The notes beneath the pieces were generated by a model. It did not search any database, was not told the DNA's origin, and saw only the letters and a list, made by a program, of their open reading frames with translations. Both the position numbers and the translations under genes were made by a program. From the NCBI RefSeq assembly GCF_000373185.1, contig NZ_KB890633.1, positions 1 to 62,320 on the forward strand: a DNA stretch of 62,320 nt, read 5' to 3'. Positions 18,757 to 27,567 of the stretch are shown here, piece after piece. Source of the stretch: Segatella paludivivens DSM 17968 = JCM 13650. Lineage in GTDB: Bacteria > Bacteroidota > Bacteroidia > Bacteroidales > Bacteroidaceae. Position 1 is the stretch's first letter, and each line of letters begins with the position of its first letter.

Positions 18757-21198
18757 TTAGTTATTAACTTTCCATTCTATAATTCCACCGCTTGCGCCCT
18801 TTTGCAAGTTAGCTATTATCTTCAATCCAGTAGTGGTTATTGGAGCAAAATCCACGCTGTTATATTTGTCTTTATCAACACCATAACTGCTGTGATTTTC
18901 TACTTCCTTCCAATTGCCATCACTGTCCTTATAATATAGTTTCCAACTTTCCGGAGTTCTGAAGTTTCCGTCATAATGATCGAAGTCCAACCAATATACT
19001 TCTACATTACTTACTGTATATGGTTTGTCAAATTCATAAGCGATGCTTTCCGGCGTTCCATTCTTTAGCCACCAATAATGATAAGGCTTGCTTATATCGC
19101 TACTTCGTTTTGGTTCCCATTGGTCGTTTACGCCCCAAGCCTCTCCCATTACAGCAGCTGTTTCGGGTGCATCTTTCTGTATTGCACTCTGATAAAACAA
19201 GGTCCTTGCCTTACTTGCTATTGTTGGTTGTGGTTTTACATGTGCATAGATTGGAGAATATGGTATCCATACTTCCATCTGGTCGGCTCCACGATTATTC
19301 CAAGTACTGTATGGTATTGCTTTAAAAGTAGTTTCCTTCACGGTTCCATCAGCTTCCACTTCACTTGCTTTACCTGTAAGTTCTACAATTCCGTTTAATT
19401 TATTCGCTTTAAGTTCTGCATCTATCTGTGTTTTGCTAGTTATTACTTTGTTGAACACCATAGAGTCTGGCTGATCTTTCCCTTCCAAACAATATACAAT
19501 AGGTCCACGCTCAAGGGCATATTTACCACGATCATCTTCTACATTGTCGTTTGCACTTATTCGTCTCACATCCATTGGAAGTGACAGTTCTATCACGTCA
19601 CCTTTCTTCCATTTTCTGTTTACTACGGCATATCCGTCTGCCATATAAGCCTTCACTTCCCTACCGTTTACCTTTAAAGTATATTGTTCTGCTGAATCTG
19701 CAAAACTATAAAGATTTGTAGCGACAGGTCTACTCTTTACCCATGAAGGAATGCGCAAGCGAATATTGAATTTAGCGTTGTTTTTAGGATTTACAATTAT
19801 CTTTACGTTTCCATTCCATGGATAATCTGTATGTTGCAGTAACTCTGTACCATTCACGTTTCCTTTTCCTTGAATATATAGATTCACAAAGATGTCACTG
19901 CCTTGGGATGCATATTGATATTGCGGAACACTTGCCATGAAACGTGTCACATTGCCAGGACAGCAAGCGCAACCAAACCATTTCTGACGTTCATGCTGTC
20001 CCATGCTCTCCAATGGATTATCATAGAAGAATTTGTCTCCACTCAAACTTACTCCACTCAACACACCATTATATAGCGCACGTTCATATATATCAACATA
20101 CTTACTGTCACCTGTGGCTAAAAACATGCGATAGTTCCAATATACATTGGCAATAGACGCACATGTCTCACAATATGCAGTCATATTATTAAGTTCATAA
20201 TTAGGACCGAATCCTTCTCCTTCGGCACGACTACCCATACCACCTGTAATATATAGTTTCTTGCCTGCCATATTTTCCCATATACGTTCAAGCGCATGGA
20301 AATAGGCTGTATCGTTAGTCAGTGAAGCTACATCAGCAACACCACTGAACAGATATCCTGCTCTTACGGCATGTCCCACGATTTCGTCTTGTTGTAATAT
20401 AGGCTTATGATCTTGACTATATTCACTTAGGGCATGTCCGTCTGTTCCACGTCCAGTTTCCTCAACGAAGTATTTAGCCATATCAAGATATTGTCTTGTT
20501 CCTGTCACCTTATATAGTTTACAGAGTGCCATTTCAACGATAGGATGTCCTGATGGTCTATGAATCTGTCCCTCATTAGGTCCGAAAGTCTTACAGATGA
20601 GATTAGCATTTTTTATTGCCACATTAAGAAAAGTTCTTTTTCCTGTAGCTTTATAATGTGCTATTGCCGACTCAATCATGTGTCCGCTGTTATAAAGTTC
20701 GTGACTATTAATCTTTTCCCATTTGTGAGTTCCCCACCATCCAGAAAGTCGATAACATTTATTTGTTACGCATGTTGTCAGGTAACCATCTGGTTCTTGT
20801 GCGGCAGCGATTATTGCTATTACGCTGTCTAGATAATGATCTAGTTGCTTGTCGTAATGTACAGCAAGGCTATAGCTTGCACCTTCTATTACTTTATAAG
20901 GATCGGTATCATCAAAAGAAAAATCTCCTCGATGCTCACCTTGCTTTATACCTGCAGCAATGGCAAAATTATCGAAGCGACCATTCTTTTCACATTCATG
21001 AAATGCTGAAGGTATTGATACGGTGCGGTTGATTTCTATTCGTGGGCTCCAAAACGTATCATTGAAATGCACTTTAGTAAATGGCACTTCAGTGATTGGG
21101 GCTTTGGCGCGAAGCAAATACTTCGGAAGTTGATTCGAAGCATTTGCCCCAAAACCAAATAAAATACAACCTATAATTAATTTTGATTTCTTGTTCAT
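18757..21198 (-). CDS. GH127-type beta-L-arabinofuranosidase with C-terminal discoidin-like domain
   Basis: This is an 813-aa protein of the DUF1680/GH127 (or closely related GH146) family with a signal peptide (about 1-21). The zinc and catalytic signature is complete: Glu344 and Cys346 in YCETCASI, and Cys412-Cys413 in GCACCPGN, matching Glu338, Cys340, Cys417 and Cys418 of Bifidobacterium HypBA1, where Cys417 is the nucleophile. GITGG and ALYNGVLSGVS blocks are also present. The last 120 residues look like an F5/8-type carbohydrate-binding fold (VEVYWLDFDH, PESWKLYYKD). The family removes beta-L-arabinofuranose. It heads the minus-strand operon and diverges from the GH97 gene. It could be GH146 instead of GH127, which would shift the substrate towards arabinan side chains. 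Confidence 0.92.
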   Translation of the reverse strand: MNKKSKLIIGCILFGFGANASNQLPKYLLRAKAPITEVPFTKVHFNDTFWSPRIEINRTVSIPSAFHECEKNGRFDNFAIAAGIKQGEHRGDFSFDDTDPYKVIEGASYSLAVHYDKQLDHYLDSVIAIIAAAQEPDGYLTTCVTNKCYRLSGWWGTHKWEKINSHELYNSGHMIESAIAHYKATGKRTFLNVAIKNANLICKTFGPNEGQIHRPSGHPIVEMALCKLYKVTGTRQYLDMAKYFVEETGRGTDGHALSEYSQDHKPILQQDEIVGHAVRAGYLFSGVADVASLTNDTAYFHALERIWENMAGKKLYITGGMGSRAEGEGFGPNYELNNMTAYCETCASIANVYWNYRMFLATGDSKYVDIYERALYNGVLSGVSLSGDKFFYDNPLESMGQHERQKWFGCACCPGNVTRFMASVPQYQYASQGSDIFVNLYIQGKGNVNGTELLQHTDYPWNGNVKIIVNPKNNAKFNIRLRIPSWVKSRPVATNLYSFADSAEQYTLKVNGREVKAYMADGYAVVNRKWKKGDVIELSLPMDVRRISANDNVEDDRGKYALERGPIVYCLEGKDQPDSMVFNKVITSKTQIDAELKANKLNGIVELTGKASEVEADGTVKETTFKAIPYSTWNNRGADQMEVWIPYSPIYAHVKPQPTIASKARTLFYQSAIQKDAPETAAVMGEAWGVNDQWEPKRSSDISKPYHYWWLKNGTPESIAYEFDKPYTVSNVEVYWLDFDHYDGNFRTPESWKLYYKDSDGNWKEVENHSSYGVDKDKYNSVDFAPITTTGLKIIANLQKGASGGIIEWKVNN

Positions 21199-21228
21199 GG
21201 TCTTTTTTTTGTTGCGGTTTTATAATCG

Positions 21229-21382
21229 CAAAGTAACCTTAAATTTATTAAACTTGATAAAAAAATCGTCTAGCAAAGTAGCAAAATCGTCCAAAAGGCT
21301 TAACAAAGTTTATTTTTGGACTATATTCTCATCCAGATTGGACTCTTTTGTCATCGCTTGTTTTATAAAATTCATATCTTTG
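21229..21382. promoter_or_regulatory. Divergent promoter region with four operator-like motifs in two direct-repeat pairs
   Basis: The 211-bp gap between the GH127 and GH97 genes holds a symmetric arrangement. On the plus strand TTGGACTAT (about 21316) and TTGGACTCT (about 21338) are 22 bp apart. On the minus strand TTGGACGAT (about 21286-21294) and TAGACGAT (about 21265-21272) are 21 bp apart. The plus -7 TATCTTTG is at 21375-21382. A weaker minus-strand -7-like sequence (TTACTTTG) is at about 21229-21236. The outermost motif on each side ends about 29 bp from its -7. Paired direct repeats two helical turns apart fit an AraC-type or HTCS operator serving both directions. Confidence 0.65.
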
Positions 21383-21409
21383 CACATGTATTTTAAAACA
21401 TATTTCACC

Positions 21410-23389
21410 ATGAAAAGAATTCAGCTTATACTTATCGCCTTATTATTACTAGGTGGAAAAGCTATCGCTAATACATATAATGTGGAGTCACCCGACAGCC
21501 GCATTAAACTTTATGTAAATACAGACGAGAGCATTTCTTTCTATGTAAATCTAGGTAATCATGAGATTATACATAAATCTGGTATCGGCCTTGTTCTTGA
21601 TAAAGGTTACAGAATAGGTAACCAAGTGAAGGTTGTTGATGTAAAAACTTCGAATATAAACGAAATAATACATGCTCCTTTTTATCGTCAAGATCATTTT
21701 CAAAATCAGTATCATGAATTGAAGTTGACGTTTAAAAATGGGTTTGGCATAACTTTTAGGGTTTTCAATGAGGGCATCGCTTATCGCTTTTTTAATACGA
21801 AGAAAAAACAGATTATTATAGATAATGAGATTGCCAATTATAATTTTGGCAAGGATAAAGAAACATGGCTACCCTACACCACCAACGAAAAGGCACCATT
21901 TGCTATGGCTTTCCAGAATATTTATGATCATACTGCTATTGATAAGGCTGAAAAGAAAATTGCCTTTCTACCAGCAACGGTTAACTGCGGAAATGCAAAA
22001 GTAACTATTCTTGAGAGTGATTTGGTTTCATATCCAGGAATGTTTATTATTGCAGATGGTGATTATCTAAAAGGTGTGTTTGCAAAATATCCAAAGAAGA
22101 TGGAGTACTATCCTTGGAGACACATGAATCATGTTGCAGAAACGAATAACTATATAGCTGCTTCAACTAGTGCATCGAATTATCCATGGAGAGTTTTCGC
22201 CATTACAGAAGCTGATACACAGATGCCTGTAAATAATATGGTATATGCGTTAGCACGTCCAAACAAGATTGGCAATACTGATTGGATACACCCCGGAAAG
22301 GTATCATGGGACTGGTGGAATGACTGGAATCTTAAAGGCGTTGACTTCAAGGCTGGGATAAACCAACAGACTTATAAGTATTATATTGACTTCGCATCGA
22401 AAAACCATATCGAATATATTGTTCTTGACGAAGGTTGGTATGATTCAAAAAGTGGTGATATCATGCATCCAATTAAGGACTTGAACCTAGAGGAACTTAT
22501 CGAATATGGCAAAAAGCGTAATGTTGGAATTGTATTGTGGTCGGTGTTTAACTTAATGGATGAAAATCTTGAAAATATATGCCGACATTATGCTGATATG
22601 GGAATAAAGGGATTTAAGGTTGACTTTATGGACCGAGATGACCAAACTGCTGTTGAAATGGTTGAACGCTTGGCTGCTTGCACTGCGAAGCATCATCTAA
22701 TCCTTGACCTGCATGGAATATATAAACCTGTAGGACTGAACAGAACATATCCCAACATCATTAACTATGAAAGTGTTTTTGGTATGGAAGAATCAAGGTG
22801 GACAACCATCGACCACGATATGCCTTTATATGATGTTACCTTCCCGTATATACGCATGATGGCAGGTCAAGTTGACTTCACTCCAGGAGCGATGCGCAAT
22901 GGTACTAAGAACGATTGGAAGGCAAACTATATAAAGCCCATGTCTATGGGTACACGATGTCATCAGGCTGCATGCTATGTAGTTCAAGACAGTCCTTTTA
23001 CAATGCTTGCCGACTCTCCAACAAGCTATGAGGCTGACAGTACCTACACTAAATATATTGCTGATATTCCGGTAGTATATAACGAGACGATAATTCCACA
23101 AGGAGAAATAGGTAAATATATTGTTACAGCCAGACGGAATGGAAACAAATGGTATATAGCAGGACAGACAAACTGGGATTCTCGTGATATCACGCTGCAA
23201 TTTTCTTTCCTGAAATCAGGAGTTGAATACAATGCCAGAATATTGAAAGACGGCATTAACGCAGATCATGACGCAGAAGACTATCGCATAGATAAATTCA
23301 CTGTTAATACAAAGTCTTCTATCAAAGTGCATCTTGCTTCAGGTGGAGGCTTTGTAATCGCAATCACGCCGAAAGCTGTTTCTGAATAA
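21410..23389 (+). CDS. GH97 glycoside hydrolase, probable retaining alpha-galactosidase
   Basis: This is a 659-aa secreted or periplasmic enzyme. I chose the ATG at 21410 because the -7 element TATCTTTG (21375-21382) puts the transcript start just before it and because a signal peptide follows (MKRIQLILIALLLLGG). The GH97 signatures are present: NEGIAYRF, YPWRVFAI, KVSWDWWNDWN (about 297-307), VLDEGWYD (about 338-345) and GFKVDFMDRDDQ (401-412). Asp405 in the K-x-D position matches the nucleophile of retaining GH97 alpha-galactosidases, and Glu458/Glu460 in FGMEESRW supply a candidate acid/base. Inverting SusB-type alpha-glucosidases lack that Asp. It is followed 23 bp later by a second GH127 gene. 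Family is firm; the alpha-galactosidase subtype is a motif-based inference. Confidence 0.9.
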   Translation: MKRIQLILIALLLLGGKAIANTYNVESPDSRIKLYVNTDESISFYVNLGNHEIIHKSGIGLVLDKGYRIGNQVKVVDVKTSNINEIIHAPFYRQDHFQNQYHELKLTFKNGFGITFRVFNEGIAYRFFNTKKKQIIIDNEIANYNFGKDKETWLPYTTNEKAPFAMAFQNIYDHTAIDKAEKKIAFLPATVNCGNAKVTILESDLVSYPGMFIIADGDYLKGVFAKYPKKMEYYPWRHMNHVAETNNYIAASTSASNYPWRVFAITEADTQMPVNNMVYALARPNKIGNTDWIHPGKVSWDWWNDWNLKGVDFKAGINQQTYKYYIDFASKNHIEYIVLDEGWYDSKSGDIMHPIKDLNLEELIEYGKKRNVGIVLWSVFNLMDENLENICRHYADMGIKGFKVDFMDRDDQTAVEMVERLAACTAKHHLILDLHGIYKPVGLNRTYPNIINYESVFGMEESRWTTIDHDMPLYDVTFPYIRMMAGQVDFTPGAMRNGTKNDWKANYIKPMSMGTRCHQAACYVVQDSPFTMLADSPTSYEADSTYTKYIADIPVVYNETIIPQGEIGKYIVTARRNGNKWYIAGQTNWDSRDITLQFSFLKSGVEYNARILKDGINADHDAEDYRIDKFTVNTKSSIKVHLASGGGFVIAITPKAVSE

Positions 23390-23412
23390 AATAAAACATA
23401 TAAATAATAACG

Positions 23413-25881
23413 ATGAAAAAACGATTCTTCATTATCGCAATGGCTATATCGGTGTTAATGCCGGCTGTTGCACAGAGAGAAAAGCATGTAGGAGGATATC
23501 CTATAACTCCAGTACCGTTTACGTCGGTTAAAGTATGGAACAATACTTTCTGGGGACAAAGACTTGAGACCTCACGTAAAGTAACGATTCCTTTGGCATT
23601 CAGCAAATGTGAAACTGAGGGCCGCTACAAGAATTTTGAAAGGGCTGCGCATCCATCACCAAACTATAATGTTGCCGAACTGATGCCTTATAGCTTTGAT
23701 GATACCGATCCATACAAGACGATTGAGGGTGCAAGCTATATCTTGCAGACTTATCCAGATAATAAGTTGAAAGCCTATATTGATAGTGTTCTCAATATTA
23801 TTGGGGCTGCTCAGGAACCTGACGGATATCTTTATACAGCACGTACACAGAATCCACAGAATCCTCATCCTTGGTCTGGCAGCACGAGATGGAGCAAGGA
23901 AGAAGATTTAAGTCACGAGCTATATAATCTTGGACACATGATTGAGGGTGCTGTTGCTCATTGGCAGGCAACTGGAAGCAGAAAGTTCCTAGACATCGCA
24001 ATTAGATATGCCGACTGCGTTGTCAAAGAAGTTGGACCTAACCCTGGTCAGGCTTGTGTTGTTCCTGGACATCAGATTGCCGAGATGGCTCTTTGCAAAC
24101 TATATCTTGCTACAGGAAACAAGAAGTATCTTGACGAAGCTAAATTCTTTCTTGACTATCGTGGAAAGACTGAAATAAGACAGGAATACTCACAAAGTCA
24201 CAAACCTGTTATCGAACAGGACGAGGCTGTTGGACATGCTGTGCGTGCAGCATATATGTATTCTGGTATGGCTGATGTGGCTGCTCTTACAGGAGACAGT
24301 GCCTATATCAAGGCTATTGACAGAATCTGGGATAACATTGTGGATAAAAAGCTTTATATCACTGGTGGTATTGGAGCCACAAACAACGGTGAAGCTTTCG
24401 GTCCAAACTATTACTTGCCTAACATGAGTGCATACTGCGAGACATGTGCAGCAATAGGAAATGTATATGTAAACTATCGCCTCTTTCTTTTGCACGGAGA
24501 TAGTAAATACTATGATGTTCTAGAGCGCACTCTTTACAACGGACTTATAAGTGGTGTAAGCATGGATGGCGGTGGCTTCTTCTACCCTAACCCACTTGAA
24601 AGCATGGGACAGCATCAACGTCAGGCTTGGTTTGGCTGTGCTTGTTGCCCAAGTAACATTTGCAGATTCCTACCATCATTGCCAGGTTATATCTATGCTG
24701 TGAAGGATAGAAGCGTTTACGTGAATTTGTTCCTCAGTAATAGTTCTAAGGTAAGTATAGGCGGAAAGGCTGTTTCACTAAGTCAAGAAACTAACTATCC
24801 TTGGAATGGAGATGTTAAGATTAAAGTAGACAACAACAAAGCAGGTAAGTTTGGTATGAAGATTCGTATTCCGGGTTGGGTTAAGGGACAGCCAGTACCT
24901 TCTGATCTTTATTCATACACAGACGCATCACGTCCTACTTATAAGATTACAGTAAACGGTCGTTCTGTTCCTGCATCGCTTACAGAAGATGGATATTATA
25001 CAATTTATCGCAATTGGAAAAAGAATGATGTTGTAAACGTACACTTCGATTTGGACGTACGTACTGTTCGTGCAGACAACAAGGTAGAGGCTGATCGTGG
25101 AATGGTGAGCGTAGAACGTGGTCCATTGGTCTATTGTGCAGAATGGCGTGACAATGCTTTTGATATCATGAGCGTATTATTGAATCGTGAACCAAAGTTC
25201 AGCGAAGGAAAACTTTCATATTCGTCATTCATTGCAGATAGTCTGAAAACAAAACTGCAACTATATCGCGACCAGAATATCACCACTCTTGCTACTGATG
25301 CACAGACTTTAGCATACGACAACAGCGGAAAACTAACAACAAATAATGTGAAGCTCGAACTGATTCCTTATTTTGCATGGTGTCATCGTGGAAGTGGTAA
25401 CATGAAAGTTTGGTTACCACAGGATGTAAAAGCAACACGTCCATCTGTTCCTGCAACACTGGCTTCACAAGCAAAAATAGCTTCTTCTACTCCAAGCAGT
25501 TCAATGCGCAGTATTGCTGACGGACTTGTTCCAGCAGATGAAAACGATCGTTCTGTTCCTTATTTCCATTGGTGGCCAAAACAGAATACCACTGAATGGA
25601 TAACATACACCTTCCCTGAAGCAAAACAAATTCAAAGCACTACCGTTTATTGGTTTGATGATCAGCCTTGGGGCGGATGCAAGATTCCTGACTCATGGGC
25701 TATACAATATAAGGATGCAAACGGTAATTGGCAGAATGTAGAGAATGTAGATTTTTATCCGATTAAGAAAGGAACAGCATGTACAGCAAACTTCAAACCT
25801 GTTAAGACATCAGAAGTAAAGATCTCAGTAAAGCAGCCTGCTAAATACTCTTGCGGACTCTTTGAATGGAGTGTTAAATAA
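23413..25881 (+). CDS. GH127-type beta-L-arabinofuranosidase, second paralogue
   Basis: This is an 822-aa secreted paralogue of the 18757-21198 enzyme with a signal peptide (about 1-20). The zinc/catalytic set is again complete: Glu343 and Cys345 in YCETCAAI, Cys411-Cys412 in GCACCPSN. Shared blocks include SFDDTDPYK, AAQEPDGYL, KLYITGG and GQHQRQAWFG. Residues from about 695 onward form a discoidin-like beta domain (STTVYWFDDQPWGG, PDSWAIQYKD). It is co-directional with the GH97 gene 23 bp upstream. Two diverged enzymes in one locus suggest different linkages or chain positions of beta-L-arabinofuranose. Its stop codon overlaps the remnant of a Cof phosphatase 3' end. Confidence 0.92.
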   Translation: MKKRFFIIAMAISVLMPAVAQREKHVGGYPITPVPFTSVKVWNNTFWGQRLETSRKVTIPLAFSKCETEGRYKNFERAAHPSPNYNVAELMPYSFDDTDPYKTIEGASYILQTYPDNKLKAYIDSVLNIIGAAQEPDGYLYTARTQNPQNPHPWSGSTRWSKEEDLSHELYNLGHMIEGAVAHWQATGSRKFLDIAIRYADCVVKEVGPNPGQACVVPGHQIAEMALCKLYLATGNKKYLDEAKFFLDYRGKTEIRQEYSQSHKPVIEQDEAVGHAVRAAYMYSGMADVAALTGDSAYIKAIDRIWDNIVDKKLYITGGIGATNNGEAFGPNYYLPNMSAYCETCAAIGNVYVNYRLFLLHGDSKYYDVLERTLYNGLISGVSMDGGGFFYPNPLESMGQHQRQAWFGCACCPSNICRFLPSLPGYIYAVKDRSVYVNLFLSNSSKVSIGGKAVSLSQETNYPWNGDVKIKVDNNKAGKFGMKIRIPGWVKGQPVPSDLYSYTDASRPTYKITVNGRSVPASLTEDGYYTIYRNWKKNDVVNVHFDLDVRTVRADNKVEADRGMVSVERGPLVYCAEWRDNAFDIMSVLLNREPKFSEGKLSYSSFIADSLKTKLQLYRDQNITTLATDAQTLAYDNSGKLTTNNVKLELIPYFAWCHRGSGNMKVWLPQDVKATRPSVPATLASQAKIASSTPSSSMRSIADGLVPADENDRSVPYFHWWPKQNTTEWITYTFPEAKQIQSTTVYWFDDQPWGGCKIPDSWAIQYKDANGNWQNVENVDFYPIKKGTACTANFKPVKTSEVKISVKQPAKYSCGLFEWSVK

Positions 25882-25952
25882 CTCCGTATTTTATTAATGC
25901 ATTCATAATGCCGTCTTCGTCAACACTTGTTGTTGTGAAGTCGGCATTTTTC
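25878..25952 (-). repeat. Left 75-bp direct repeat: duplicated 3' end of the Cof phosphatase gene
   Basis: These 75 bp match 27575-27649 at all but one position (a T/C difference within CAACACTTGTTG versus CAACACTCGTTG). On the minus strand they encode the last about 25 residues of the phosphatase and end in Gly-Val-Ile followed by TAA at 25874-25876, so this is a headless remnant convergent with the GH127 stop codon. The two copies bracket the ATPase cassette. Bases 25953-26011 hold an A/T-rich hairpin (CTGATTA ... TAATCAG) with no U-tract. Confidence 0.9.
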
Positions 25953-26011
25953 GAACCATGATAATTTCGTAATAATGTGAGAATATCTGATTAATAAGAA
26001 TAATCAGAGTT

Positions 26012-27199
26012 CTATAGAAAAAGTTTTTCAGGAGGCAAGAGAAGAAATTCCTCAACGGGCACATTGTCAGAGCCAACTACAAAGGCCGAATTCGGATGGA
26101 AGTTATCTCGAAAAATAGGCAGTCCCTTGTTTGTCGTTCTCTTTCCACTCTTTACTTCTATTGCTATCAATTTGTCTTCTTTCTGAAGAATAAAATCTAC
26201 CTCCATAGATTTCTCACGCCAATAATATACCTTATAGTTATATTCCTCTGCATGGCAGAGCAAGTGTGCACCAATGGCTGTCTCCACCCAGCGTCCCCAC
26301 CTTTGTGGTGACATCAACTCATTATTGAAGCCTTTGCCCGACTGTATGGTGAACAGCGCTGGATTATAGGTCATCAGCTTCGGGATGGAGTTGTATTTGC
26401 GTGCTTGGTCATTTGCATATTTTTGCATACCACACAGCAGTTCTGCCTCAGAGAGTGTTCCTAGATAGCTGGCAAGTGTCGTTATATTTCCTGCATCCTG
26501 CAACTGTCCTATCATCTTGTTGAGCGATAGTTCTTCACCTGAATAGCTGCAACCCAGTTCGAAGAGCTGTTTGATTAGGGCAGGCTTATAAATGATTTTT
26601 GTAAGCAATACATCTTTTTCAATGGAAGGGCTCACGATAGAATCCTTGACATATCTGCACCATCTTGTCTCATTTTGAATGAGCGGGGCACTACCGGGAT
26701 AACCACCAAAATAGATGTATTGTTCCATTGACCAGCCAAAGGCATCACGCATCTCTTGATAGTCCCAATGGGTCATTCGGATGAGCTCAAATCTACCAGC
26801 AAGCGACTCGTTGAGACCTGACTTGAGAAGAAGCCTAGAGGAACCAAGCACAACTACTTTCAGGTTAATATCATGAAAACTATCTGCATCCCATTCCCTC
26901 TTCACTTGATTGCTCCAGTCATCAATTTTGTGTATCTCATCTATGACCAACAGATACTCCTTTAGCCCCCCAAAGCGCATTCTCGTTCTAGCCGACTCCC
27001 ATAAGTTGGCTATCCACCCCGCATTATTAGGTGCAACAGCATCTGCTGATTCAAAGGTATGGGGAATATCAAGGTCTTCTAGAACCTGTTTGACCATAGT
27101 AGATTTACCAATTTGTCGAGGCCCTATAATAGCCTGAATAAACCTTCTTGGTTCTTGCAAACGCTCTTTGAGCAAGTTGAATTGATGCCTTTTATACAT
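26012..27199 (-). CDS. AAA ATPase with DUF4143 (PD-(D/E)XK-like) C-terminus
   Basis: This 395-aa protein belongs to the COG1373-type archaeal/bacterial ATPases. Walker A is GPRQIGKST (about 28-36) and Walker B is LLVIDEIHK (about 83-91), followed by VVVLGSS (sensor-like) and GRFELIRM. The C-terminal DUF4143-type domain carries a PD-(D/E)XK nuclease-like pattern: MEVDFIL, then IAIEVKSGK. No signal peptide is present. The function of these very common, patchily distributed proteins is unknown. The gene stands alone inside a segment bracketed by 75-bp repeats and is preceded by eight 22-bp tandem repeats and a good promoter, so it looks like a self-contained acquired cassette. Its nearest partner genes are unrelated. 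Confidence 0.9.
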   Translation of the reverse strand: MYKRHQFNLLKERLQEPRRFIQAIIGPRQIGKSTMVKQVLEDLDIPHTFESADAVAPNNAGWIANLWESARTRMRFGGLKEYLLVIDEIHKIDDWSNQVKREWDADSFHDINLKVVVLGSSRLLLKSGLNESLAGRFELIRMTHWDYQEMRDAFGWSMEQYIYFGGYPGSAPLIQNETRWCRYVKDSIVSPSIEKDVLLTKIIYKPALIKQLFELGCSYSGEELSLNKMIGQLQDAGNITTLASYLGTLSEAELLCGMQKYANDQARKYNSIPKLMTYNPALFTIQSGKGFNNELMSPQRWGRWVETAIGAHLLCHAEEYNYKVYYWREKSMEVDFILQKEDKLIAIEVKSGKRTTNKGLPIFRDNFHPNSAFVVGSDNVPVEEFLLLPPEKLFL

Positions 27200-27216
27200 T
27201 TCTTTGTATTTTGTAG

Positions 27217-27248
27217 CAAAGCTATATAAAATTTCTCAAAGCTCCAAA
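27217..27248 (-). promoter_or_regulatory. ATPase promoter (-33 TTTG, 20 bp, -7 TAGCTTTG)
   Basis: On the minus strand TTTG (27245-27248) and TAGCTTTG (27217-27224) are 20 bp apart, close to the Bacteroidota consensus. The predicted transcript starts only about 10 nt before the ATG at 27199. The -33 lies inside the first of the 22-bp repeats, so a protein covering the array would touch the promoter. Confidence 0.7.
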
Positions 27249-27406
27249 TAAATTCTCAAATCTATGCAATAAAATTCTCAAATCTACCTTTCAAAATTCT
27301 CAAATCTATGCCACAAAGTTCTCAAATCTATGCCACAAAGTTCTCAAATCTTCATTTCAATATTCTCAAATCTATGCTACAAAATTCTCAAATCTATTAA
27401 TTAAAA
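27233..27406. repeat. Eight-unit 22-bp tandem repeat (iteron-like) upstream of the ATPase
   Basis: The core TTCTCAAATCT begins at 27253, 27275, 27297, 27319, 27341, 27363 and 27385, exactly 22 bp apart. A first, diverged unit (TTCTCAAAGCT) starts at 27233, 20 bp before the second. The second half of the unit is ATGCCACAAAG in units 4 and 5 (identical to each other) and is variable elsewhere. There are no spacers, so it is not a CRISPR. The period equals two helical turns, which places every core on the same face of the DNA. Bases 27407-27567 show nothing further. Confidence 0.9.
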
Positions 27407-27567
27407 TAGCCTATAACAGGAAGATAGACACATCAAGTCTTCATACAATTGGCTCTATTATTTTCTAATCAGCAGTGCGTAAGATGTGGCATAACAAACT
27501 TTCTATCTAGTAATAAAATCAATAACTGAGATATTGAAAAAGTTAATTATACACTAATTGGATATTG

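Noticed and set aside
21191..21409. N-terminal extension of the GH97 protein
   Set aside because: The extension would cover the operators and the -7 element; the ATG at 21410 gives a proper signal peptide.
25988..26010. Rho-independent terminator after the ATPase gene
   Set aside because: The CTGATTA ... TAATCAG hairpin is weak and has no U-tract on the minus strand.
27233..27406. CRISPR array
   Set aside because: The 22-bp units abut each other with no spacers and there are no cas genes; it is a tandem repeat.
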